Part shown: in pieces, positions 35,629 through 43,215 of the stretch
Numbering within the stretch: the stretch's first letter is position 1
Layout of the letters: every line of letters begins with the position of its first letter
Origin: Microvirga brassicacearum
Lineage (GTDB): Bacteria; Pseudomonadota; Alphaproteobacteria; Rhizobiales; Beijerinckiaceae
DNA: 61,067 nt
Direction of reading: 5' to 3'
Assembly: GCF_008757455.1 (NCBI RefSeq)
Contig: NZ_VCMV01000003.1
Coordinates: 402,280 to 463,346, forward strand
The notes under the pieces: model-generated
What the model was told of the DNA's origin: nothing
The model's database searches: none
The model's input: only the letters and a program-made list of their open reading frames with translations
Translations under genes and position numbers: made by a program

Positions 35629-38010
35629 ATGAAGGCATTGACCAAAGGTCAGTATCGCGGTCGCGATGGAATCTGGGCTGTGTTCGATCTGGGGTGGAAC
35701 ACGGAGCTGCGTGTCGGCATCCTTGAACACGATATCGGCCGCGTCGTCATGAAGCGCGCAGGAGGTTATGCGCTTGATCGCGGTTGGAGCATCGCGCCCA
35801 ATGGACTCGAGCCTCCCTTCGAGGGAAGATCGCGAGATTCCATCGAGGGGTTTACCTGCCCTGCAGCCTCAGTTGTACAACGCGATGGCGCGGTCGTGCT
35901 GGAAGCCGCGGGCTTGACCGCCGTGGTCAGATTGTCACCCTTCGGCGTGGCGTGGCATCGAACCGGGGAAAGCCAACCCTTTCTCAACGACCGGCCCACG
36001 CAGGCCTATTTCATGTCGCGAAAGTCCGGCGCGCTGCAGCACGTCGTCGCGCGGCATGAGAATGAGCGTCACTACGGCGTCGGCGACAAGGTCGGGCCTC
36101 TCAATCACACCGGCCGCCGCTTCAAGATCGACGCGGTCGATCCCTGTGGATTCGACGCGGAGCTGAGCGATCCGCTCTATAAGATGATCCCGTTTCTCGT
36201 CGTCGACGGCGATATGGGCGCTCACGGCGTGTTCTACGACAATCACGCGGCCGGCGAGATGGATCTCGGCTGCACCATCGATAACTATCATGGCCTGTTC
36301 CGGTCCTACAGCGCCCAGGATGGCGACATGGATTTCTATGTCCTGGCGGGGCCTAGCGTGCCGGATGTGGTGCGGCGCTTCTCGTGGCTCACCGGTGGCC
36401 AGGCTTTCGCGCCGAAATGGTCTCTCGGCTTCGGCACCACGTCCATGACGATCGCGGACGCGCCGGATGCGGATGCGAGAATTACCGACTACACCGGGAA
36501 GTGCCGCCACCATCAGATTCCTTGCGACAGTTTCCATTTCGGATCCGGCTACAGCTCCATCGGCCCGCGTCGCTACGCCTTCAACTGGAACCGTGACAAG
36601 TTTCCCGATCCGGCGGCGACCATGGCGCGTTTGAAAGAGGCCGGCATGCAGCCGGTCACCAATCTCAAGCCCTGCCTTCTTGATGATCACCCGCGATTGA
36701 AGGAGGCAAAGGATCAAGGGATCCTGGTCATGGATGGTGCGACGGGCGAACCGGCCGTCGCCCAGTTCTGGGATGGTCTCGGCTTTCACATCGACTTCAC
36801 AAATCCCGATGGTCGCGCCTGGTGGCGCGACGGCATGCAAACCGCGCTTCTCGATTACGGGGTGGTCACAATCTGGAACGACAACAACGAGTACGAGATC
36901 TGGGACGAGGATGCCATTTGCAATGGGGATGGCCGACCGTTCGCGCAGGTGCTGGCCCGGGCCGCGCAGCCGCTGCTCATGACCAAGCTGTCGTATGAGA
37001 CGCAAGCCGCTCACGCCCCCGGAAAACGGCCCTATGCCATCACGCGGGGCGGAGCGGCCGGTCTGTGGCGCTATGCACAAACCTGGTCCGGCGACAATGA
37101 GACCGCCTGGAAAACCCTCCGTTTCAACCTCACGCAAGGGCTCAACATGAGTCTGTCGGGCATGTTTAACATTGGCCACGATGTGGGCGGTTTTCATGGG
37201 CCAAGCCCGAATCCCGAATTGTTCTGCCGCTTCGTGGAATTCTGCTCTCTCTGGCCGCGCTTCGTCATGAATTCCTGGAAGGATAACGGCGTCGTCAACC
37301 TTCCATGGATGCACGAGAGCGTCATCCCGCAGGTGCGCGGGGCCATGACGCTTCGATATCGGCTGATGCCGTACATCTACACACAGATGTGGCAGGCTTC
37401 CCGTCGCAATGAGCCGGTGGTTCGCCCGCTGTTCTATGATTTTCCAAATGACCGCCAGGCGATCAATGTGCAGGACAGCTTCATGCTGGGGCCTGACCTT
37501 TTGGTCGCTCCCGTCCTTGAGGAGGGAGTGGTGGATCGGGAGGTTTACCTGCCGCAGCACGAAGGCGGCTGGTTCGACTTCCACGATGGCCGCCACGTGG
37601 ACGGCGGACAAACCATCACCGTCGCAGCGCCCCTGGGCCATGTGCCGGTCTTCGCCCGGTGCGGCGCGATGATCCCGGTGACAAACCAGATCGATCGCAT
37701 CGACCCGGGTCTCGACACGCAGCGCGAGGTGCTGGTGTTCGGCGTGCTAGCCGATGTCTCCGAGGCATATCTTTACGAGGATGATGGCGATACGACAGAC
37801 TGGCGGGGGGAGCGCCGGCTGGAGCTTCGCTTCGGGTTGCGCCGGAGCAAAGACGGTCCGGTTCTGTCGGTCAACACCGACGGTTCGTACCGGCCCGCTT
37901 TCGACACGATCTCGGTTCGCACCGTTGCGGTCGATGGGAAGATTCGGATCGACACGTCAAAGGACAGTGCGGTCAAGATCGAACAAGGTAGCCAAGCATT
38001 TCCCGTCTGA
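35629..38010 (+). CDS. Glycoside hydrolase family 31 (alpha-glucosidase/xylosidase type)
   Basis: 793 residues from the ATG at 35629 with GAGGAGA upstream. Predicted catalytic nucleophile is D418 in IWNDNNEYEIWDE and acid/base is D489 in TWSGDNETAW. GVFYDNHAAGEMDLG and NIGHDVGGFHG are further family blocks. The WND-NNE motif differs from the WMADFGEY motif of the YihQ-type enzyme encoded at the end of the operon, so this is a different GH31 subgroup. No signal peptide is seen: it acts in the cytoplasm after uptake. It may open a second glycosidic bond or act on a sulfoquinovoside with another aglycone. The exact substrate is unknown. Confidence 0.9.
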   Translation: MKALTKGQYRGRDGIWAVFDLGWNTELRVGILEHDIGRVVMKRAGGYALDRGWSIAPNGLEPPFEGRSRDSIEGFTCPAASVVQRDGAVVLEAAGLTAVVRLSPFGVAWHRTGESQPFLNDRPTQAYFMSRKSGALQHVVARHENERHYGVGDKVGPLNHTGRRFKIDAVDPCGFDAELSDPLYKMIPFLVVDGDMGAHGVFYDNHAAGEMDLGCTIDNYHGLFRSYSAQDGDMDFYVLAGPSVPDVVRRFSWLTGGQAFAPKWSLGFGTTSMTIADAPDADARITDYTGKCRHHQIPCDSFHFGSGYSSIGPRRYAFNWNRDKFPDPAATMARLKEAGMQPVTNLKPCLLDDHPRLKEAKDQGILVMDGATGEPAVAQFWDGLGFHIDFTNPDGRAWWRDGMQTALLDYGVVTIWNDNNEYEIWDEDAICNGDGRPFAQVLARAAQPLLMTKLSYETQAAHAPGKRPYAITRGGAAGLWRYAQTWSGDNETAWKTLRFNLTQGLNMSLSGMFNIGHDVGGFHGPSPNPELFCRFVEFCSLWPRFVMNSWKDNGVVNLPWMHESVIPQVRGAMTLRYRLMPYIYTQMWQASRRNEPVVRPLFYDFPNDRQAINVQDSFMLGPDLLVAPVLEEGVVDREVYLPQHEGGWFDFHDGRHVDGGQTITVAAPLGHVPVFARCGAMIPVTNQIDRIDPGLDTQREVLVFGVLADVSEAYLYEDDGDTTDWRGERRLELRFGLRRSKDGPVLSVNTDGSYRPAFDTISVRTVAVDGKIRIDTSKDSAVKIEQGSQAFPV

Positions 38011-38096
38011 GCGCGTCTAGATACATCGCAGACCCGACTCGGTGATTTCGTCGGGTTCGTGTTCGCTCTCACAACAGCCAAGGGTGAGGACTCCGA

Positions 38097-39830
38097 ATGG
38101 CACGTCGAGCACTCGAGGAACTTCGCAGCCAGCGCTGGTTTGCATCGGACGACATGCGCGGCTTCTCGCACCGCCAGCGCACCCAGCAGATGGGCATGCG
38201 GCGCGAGGAGTTTCTCAACAAGCCGGTGGTCGCCATCCTCAATACGTGGAGCGACCTGAGCCCTTGCCACGCGCATTTGCGCGAGCGCGCGGAGGCGGTC
38301 AAACGTGGAATCTGGCAGGTGGGCGGTTACCCGGTCGAGTTGCCGGCCCTGTCTGTCGGTGAGGTGATGGTGAAGCCGACCACCATGCTCTATCGCAACC
38401 TGCTCGCCATGGAGGTGGAAGAAATCCTGCGTTCGCATCCGGTCGATGGCGCGGTGCTCCTCGGCGGTTGCGACAAGTCCACCCCGGGACTCTTGATGGG
38501 TGCGATCAGCATGGATATCCCGGTGATCTATTGTCCGGCCGGACCCATGTCGAACGGGCAGTGGCGCGGTCAAAAGACGGGCGCCGGGACGCATACCAAG
38601 AAGTACTGGGACGAGCTTCGGGCCGGCAACATATCGCCTCAGGACTGGGTCGACCTCGAGAGTCGGATGACCCGTTCCATCGGCACCTGCAACACCATGG
38701 GTACGGCTTCCACGATGACGTCCATCGTCGATGCCATGGGCCTGACCCTTCCCGGAGCATCGTCCATTCCCGCCGCCGACAGCGGTCATACGCGCATGGC
38801 GTCGGCCTGCGGCGCCCGCATCGTCGAGATGATCTGGGAAGATCTCAAGCCGTCGCAGATCATCGATGCGAGGAGCTTCCGAAACGGCCTTGTCGCCTAC
38901 ATGGCGCTCGGCGGCTCGACCAACGCCGCCGTCCACCTCGTCGCCATGGCGCGCCGGGCCGGCGTCCCTCTGAACCTGGACGACATGTCGGAGATGGCCG
39001 GCAAGGTCCCGGTCTGCGCCAACCTCTTCCCATCTGGCGAATATCTGATGGAGGACTTCTATTTCGCGGGCGGCCTGTTGGCCTTGCTAAAAAAACTTGA
39101 GTCGCACCTCGAGCCGAATGCGCTGACGGTAAACGGCCGGAATCTTGGCGAAAATCTCGTCGGCGCCGATTGCTGGAACGATGACGTTATCCGCGACCCC
39201 TCCAATCCCGTCGTCCCGCTCTCGCGGGGAAAGACCCTTGCGGTGCTACGCGGCAATCTCGCGCCGAACGGCGCGGTCATGAAGTCGTCCGCGGCCAACC
39301 CGCGTTTCCTGAAGCACGCCGGTCCCGCCATCGTGTTCGACAGTCCTGCGGCGATGAACGCTGCGATCGATGATCCCGACCTCGACGTCACGGAAGACAG
39401 CGTGCTGGTGCTGCGCAATGCAGGTCCGGTGGGTGCACCGGGCATGCCGGAATGGGGCAATCTGCCGATCCCGAAGAAGCTCCTGAAGCAAGGCATTCGC
39501 GATATGGTTCGCATCTGCGACGGGCGCATGAGCGGCACCCATTACGGGACATGCATTCTCCACGTATCGCCAGAGGCTGCCGTGGGCGGTCCGCTCGGCT
39601 TGCTCAAGACCGGCGACCTCGTGGAACTGGACGTTGAAGCTGGCCGCCTCGACATGCGGGTTGATGTGGCCGAACTGGAGCGCCGCAGGGCGGAGTGGAA
39701 GCCGACCGCTCCCGTCTACCGACGCTCCTTTGCGGCTTTGTACCAGCGCCATGTCTCGCAGGCCGATGAAGGCTGCGACTTCGACTTCCTGAGCGCGCCC
39801 GGACCGGTAGCGGAACCAGCAATTTATTGA
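38097..39830 (+). CDS. IlvD/Edd family dehydratase (6-deoxy-6-sulfogluconate dehydratase candidate)
   Basis: 577 residues. The three cluster cysteines of the family are present: C57 (SDLSPCHAH), C125 (GGCDKSTPG) and C198 (SIGTCNTMGTAS). AADSGHTRMA and the C-terminal GRMSGTHYGTCILHVSPEAA complete the sugar-acid dehydratase pattern, closest in style to L-arabonate-type enzymes. In the sulfo-Entner-Doudoroff route it would turn 6-deoxy-6-sulfogluconate into 2-keto-3,6-dideoxy-6-sulfogluconate. The assignment rests on operon context with the YihQ-type glycosidase; the protein alone could act on another aldonate. The aldolase gene follows after 7 bases. Confidence 0.87.
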   Translation: MARRALEELRSQRWFASDDMRGFSHRQRTQQMGMRREEFLNKPVVAILNTWSDLSPCHAHLRERAEAVKRGIWQVGGYPVELPALSVGEVMVKPTTMLYRNLLAMEVEEILRSHPVDGAVLLGGCDKSTPGLLMGAISMDIPVIYCPAGPMSNGQWRGQKTGAGTHTKKYWDELRAGNISPQDWVDLESRMTRSIGTCNTMGTASTMTSIVDAMGLTLPGASSIPAADSGHTRMASACGARIVEMIWEDLKPSQIIDARSFRNGLVAYMALGGSTNAAVHLVAMARRAGVPLNLDDMSEMAGKVPVCANLFPSGEYLMEDFYFAGGLLALLKKLESHLEPNALTVNGRNLGENLVGADCWNDDVIRDPSNPVVPLSRGKTLAVLRGNLAPNGAVMKSSAANPRFLKHAGPAIVFDSPAAMNAAIDDPDLDVTEDSVLVLRNAGPVGAPGMPEWGNLPIPKKLLKQGIRDMVRICDGRMSGTHYGTCILHVSPEAAVGGPLGLLKTGDLVELDVEAGRLDMRVDVAELERRRAEWKPTAPVYRRSFAALYQRHVSQADEGCDFDFLSAPGPVAEPAIY

Positions 39831-39837
39831 GGATGCC

Positions 39838-40644
39838 ATGATCGATATCGAGAACCGCTTCAAACGTTGGCTGGCAGGCGAGGGGCCGCGTCCGCCCTTG
39901 GGAACCTGGTTGATGGCGGCAGCGCCGGCAACGGCGGAGGCCATGGGTTATGCCGGTTTCGACTTTCTCGTCGTCGACATGGAGCACGTGCCCATCGAAG
40001 TGTCGGACCTCACGCATATCCTGCGCGCGATCGGGTGCACGCCGGCTGATGCGGTGGTGCGCCTTGCGTGGAACGACCAGGTGCTCATCAAGCGCGTTCT
40101 CGATGCGGGCGCTCAGACCATCATGGTGCCCTTCGTGCAAACGGCCGAAGAGGCGCGCCAGGCTGTTTCCTTCGCCAAATACCCGCCCGAGGGCGTGCGG
40201 GGCGTGGCGGCCGTCCATCGCGGATCGCGCTTCGGGCGAGCAACGGATTACCTCAAGCGAGCCAATGGCGAAGTCGCGGTGATCGTCCAGCTCGAAACCC
40301 CCGATGCAATCGAGCGGCTGCCGGAAATCGCGGCGGTTCCAGGTGTCGATGGCCTCTTCGTCGGCCCGGGCGATTTGTCGGCCGCCATGGGTCATATCGG
40401 CAATATAACTCACCCCGACGTACAGGCGCTGATCCAGAAGGCCGCGAAGGCCTCCCGTGCAGCCGGAAAGCCCGTGGGTATCGTCGGGCCCAACCCCGAC
40501 ATGGTTCGTCGCTTCCTCGATTACGGTTACGACTTTTCCGCCGTCGCTTCCGATATCGCCATGATGACCGGCCGGGCATCCGACTGGCTCGGTACCTTGC
40601 GGGGAGAGCGTGTTCTAGCCGCCGCGCCCGCCGCGGCGTATTGA
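39838..40644 (+). CDS. HpcH/HpaI family aldolase (KDSG aldolase candidate)
   Basis: 268 residues, a class II (metal-dependent) (beta/alpha)8 aldolase. Catalytic residues appear in order: D47, E49 and H50 in VVDMEHVP, R75 in VVRLAW, metal ligands E153 in QLETPDA and D179 in FVGPGDLSAAMG. In this operon it should cleave 2-keto-3,6-dideoxy-6-sulfogluconate to pyruvate and 3-sulfolactaldehyde. It is tightly spaced between the dehydratase and the mutarotase-like gene. Confidence 0.87.
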   Translation: MIDIENRFKRWLAGEGPRPPLGTWLMAAAPATAEAMGYAGFDFLVVDMEHVPIEVSDLTHILRAIGCTPADAVVRLAWNDQVLIKRVLDAGAQTIMVPFVQTAEEARQAVSFAKYPPEGVRGVAAVHRGSRFGRATDYLKRANGEVAVIVQLETPDAIERLPEIAAVPGVDGLFVGPGDLSAAMGHIGNITHPDVQALIQKAAKASRAAGKPVGIVGPNPDMVRRFLDYGYDFSAVASDIAMMTGRASDWLGTLRGERVLAAAPAAAY

Positions 40645-40651
40645 GGTCGTG

Positions 40652-41551
40652 ATGGCGCCTTGCCCGGTCGTGACCCTCAGAAGCGGTGCGTTGAAGGTCG
40701 ATTTAGCCCCGTCGATCGGCGGCGCAATCGCGGGGTTCTGGCACAACGGAACGCCGCTGATGCGCGAGACGCCGGACGAAGCGTTCCGCCAACGGCTTGT
40801 TCGCCAAACCAGCAGCTATCCCCTCATTCCTTATTCAAACCGGATCGCGCATGGCCGGTTTTCATTCCAGGGCATCGCCCATCAGCTCGCGTTGAATTTC
40901 GGTGATCATCCGCATTCCATCCATGGCAATGCGTGGCAGAACCCGTGGCAGGTTGATGAAGCGGGCGATACGCATTGCCGCCTTTCATTCCTTCATCGTC
41001 CATTGGGAAGCGACGCAAAGGCATGGCCTTTTGCGTATCGCGCCGAGCAAGTCTTCGCGCTTTCTCCCGACGGTCTGATGATCACCCTTCTAGTGGAAAA
41101 CATGGACCATCGGGCGATGCCGGCCGGTCTCGGGCTGCACCCGTTTTTTCCCAAACGGTCAGGTGTTCGGCTGAAGTTCTGGGCCGGCTATGTGTACCAA
41201 ATCGGGCCGGATTCGCTTCCCGCCGCATGTATCCCGGTGCCAGCCGAATGGGATTACCGTGTCATGCGCGATGTGGACGAACCAGGTCTCGACAATTGCT
41301 TCGAGGGTTGGGACGGGAAGGCCGAGATCCTGTTCGAGCAGGAGGGCATTCTCCTCCGACTTGATGCAGATCCTGTCTACGGCCACCTCGTCGTGTATGT
41401 GCCGCCTAGGCGTGATTTTTTCGCCGTCGAGCCGGTCACTCATCTAAACGATGCAATCAACCGTCCCGACATCGTCCGTCACGGGTTGCATGTGCTTCAA
41501 CCTCGCGAGCTGTTGACCGGTACGGTCAGGTTCGGTGTGGAGGTCCAATGA
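40652..41551 (+). CDS. Aldose 1-epimerase-like protein (sulfoquinovose mutarotase candidate)
   Basis: 299 residues from the ATG at 40652 (GAGG 5 bases upstream); a GTG one codon earlier is an alternative. The galactose mutarotase fold shows RQTSSYPLIPYSNRIAHGRF, HPHSIHGNAW with catalytic His candidates, and a late GLGLHPFFPK. These enzymes interconvert alpha and beta anomers of a sugar. In sulfoquinovose loci the equivalent protein speeds anomer supply from the alpha-glycosidase to the dehydrogenase. It overlaps the lactonase gene by 4 bases. Confidence 0.85.
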   Translation: MAPCPVVTLRSGALKVDLAPSIGGAIAGFWHNGTPLMRETPDEAFRQRLVRQTSSYPLIPYSNRIAHGRFSFQGIAHQLALNFGDHPHSIHGNAWQNPWQVDEAGDTHCRLSFLHRPLGSDAKAWPFAYRAEQVFALSPDGLMITLLVENMDHRAMPAGLGLHPFFPKRSGVRLKFWAGYVYQIGPDSLPAACIPVPAEWDYRVMRDVDEPGLDNCFEGWDGKAEILFEQEGILLRLDADPVYGHLVVYVPPRRDFFAVEPVTHLNDAINRPDIVRHGLHVLQPRELLTGTVRFGVEVQ

Positions 41552-42429
41552 CCTTCATCGTAGCGCTCAATCATCGCGCCGAACTCGGTGAATGCCCGTT
41601 ATGGTCCGTGGAGGAGCAGGCTCTCTACTTCGTAGATATCAAGGGCAGGGCGCTGCACCGTTTCGAGCCGCGTGCCGAGAAACATGTTGCGATCCAGATG
41701 CCCGAGGAGATCGGCTGCATCGGGTTCAAGAAAGGCGGCGGTTTTATCGCCGGCTTTCGCTCGGGCCTCTGGCTCCTCGACGAGAAGGGTGCCCGCCAGC
41801 AGAAGCTTGCCGACAATCCCGAGGACCAGACTCAAAGCCGATTCAACGACGGACGCGTCGATCCTGCGGGGCGATTTCTTGCGGGCACGATCGACGAGCC
41901 GAAACTAGGCGGCAGGGCGCATCTGTATCGCTACGACGCCCGCGGTCTTTCCGTGCTGGCGGAAGGGCTTCTCACATCGAATGGCGTCGCCTTTTCGCCG
42001 GACGGACGCACGCTCTATCATGCCGATACGCCGACCTTCACAATCTGGCGCTATGCCTACGATCCCGCTACCGGCGACGCCACGGGTCGCACCTTGTTCG
42101 CGCGGCTTTCACCGACGGAAAGCGATCGCGGCCGGCCTGATGGCGCGGCTGTCGATGCGCAAGGATGCTACTGGACGGCGCTCTTCGAGGGAGGCCGGAT
42201 TCGGCGCTACTCCCCCGATGGAGTCCTTCTCGCCGAATTTCCGGTTCCGGCTCGCTGCCCTACGATGGTTGCCTTCGGCGGGCCCAATCTCAAGACGCTG
42301 TATGTGACCTCGGCGAGTACGAGCCGTCCTGCCGACGAACTCGCGGCCTTGCCCCATTCGGGCAGCCTGTTTTCCATGAGAGTCGAGGTGCCCGGCCTTC
42401 CAGAACATCGTTTTGATCCTGCCGTTTGA
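41548..42429 (+). CDS. SMP-30/gluconolactonase family protein (sulfogluconolactonase candidate)
   Basis: A 293-residue six-bladed propeller lactonase. The metal-site blocks of the family are present: HRAELGECPLWSVEEQALYFVD, split by its W (first Glu ligand), SRFNDGRVDPAGRFLAGT (Asn/Asp) and LLTSNGVAFSPDGRTLYHADT, with a later DGAAVDAQGCYWTAL. It should hydrolyse the 6-deoxy-6-sulfogluconolactone made by the neighbouring dehydrogenase. The start overlaps the previous stop (ATGA). Confidence 0.88.
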   Translation: MTFIVALNHRAELGECPLWSVEEQALYFVDIKGRALHRFEPRAEKHVAIQMPEEIGCIGFKKGGGFIAGFRSGLWLLDEKGARQQKLADNPEDQTQSRFNDGRVDPAGRFLAGTIDEPKLGGRAHLYRYDARGLSVLAEGLLTSNGVAFSPDGRTLYHADTPTFTIWRYAYDPATGDATGRTLFARLSPTESDRGRPDGAAVDAQGCYWTALFEGGRIRRYSPDGVLLAEFPVPARCPTMVAFGGPNLKTLYVTSASTSRPADELAALPHSGSLFSMRVEVPGLPEHRFDPAV

Positions 42430-42443
42430 CGCACGAGGTTCCG

Positions 42444-43208
42444 ATGCCCTTCGACTATCAAACAGTTCAGTATCGCTCCCTGCAAAGGCGCGCGGTGGCG
42501 ATCACCGGCGGCGCCTCGGGCATCGGCGAGGAGATTGTGAAGGCCTTCGTGGCGCAGGGAGCGCGCGTTTCGTTGATCGATATCGATGCTGAAAAAGGCG
42601 CGGCCCTGGCTTCAGAAACGGGCGCTTCGTTCCACATTTGCGATGTGACTGATATCCAAGCCCTGCGGGAAAGCCTGGCTCGTGTCGAGCATGAGCACCA
42701 TGGCATCGATGTTCTCGTGAACAACGCGGGTAAGGACGATCGCCATGATATGGAGGAGGTCGAGCCGGATGACTGGCGACGCGCTCTGGCGCTCAATCTC
42801 GATCATCTGTTTTTTGCCACGCAGGCGGTCTCGAAAGGGATGGCAAGAGCAGGTCACGGCTCCGTCATCATGCTGGGCTCCGTTTCCTGGATGCGGGGCC
42901 GCCCCGGTATGGTCGGCTACACCACCGCAAAGGCAGCCATCAATGGCATGACTCGCACACTGGCCCGCGAACTCGGTTCTTCAGGCATCCGAGTCAACTG
43001 CATCGTGCCAGGCGCTATTTTGACTGACCGGCAGGAAAAGCTCTGGCTCACACCGGAGCTCAACCAGCAATTCCTCGATCTTCAAGCCCTGAAGTTCCGT
43101 CTGGACGCGAGCCATGTTGCGAAGGTTGCCCTTTTTCTCGGATCCGATGAAAGCGCCGGCTGTTCGGGTGCCAATTTCATCGTCGATGCCGGCCTGACGC
43201 AGAACTGA
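42444..43208 (+). CDS. SDR dehydrogenase (sulfoquinovose dehydrogenase candidate)
   Basis: 254 residues from the ATG at 42444 (GAGG 7 bases upstream); an in-frame TTG at 42426 is less likely. Cofactor motif TGGASGIGEE, acidic residue after strand 2 (LIDIDAE, favouring NAD), NNAGKDDRH, catalytic Ser in LGSVSWM and YTTAK. In the sulfo-ED pathway it oxidises sulfoquinovose at C1 to the lactone. The RQEKLWLTPE block is shared with the SDR at 16048. The glycosidase gene follows 7 bases later. Confidence 0.87.
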   Translation: MPFDYQTVQYRSLQRRAVAITGGASGIGEEIVKAFVAQGARVSLIDIDAEKGAALASETGASFHICDVTDIQALRESLARVEHEHHGIDVLVNNAGKDDRHDMEEVEPDDWRRALALNLDHLFFATQAVSKGMARAGHGSVIMLGSVSWMRGRPGMVGYTTAKAAINGMTRTLARELGSSGIRVNCIVPGAILTDRQEKLWLTPELNQQFLDLQALKFRLDASHVAKVALFLGSDESAGCSGANFIVDAGLTQN

Positions 43209-43215
43209 GCGCCCC

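Noticed and set aside
35935..37641. 568-codon minus-strand open frame opposite the first GH31
   Set aside because: No domain or start signal; it mirrors the codon bias of the glycosidase on the other strand.
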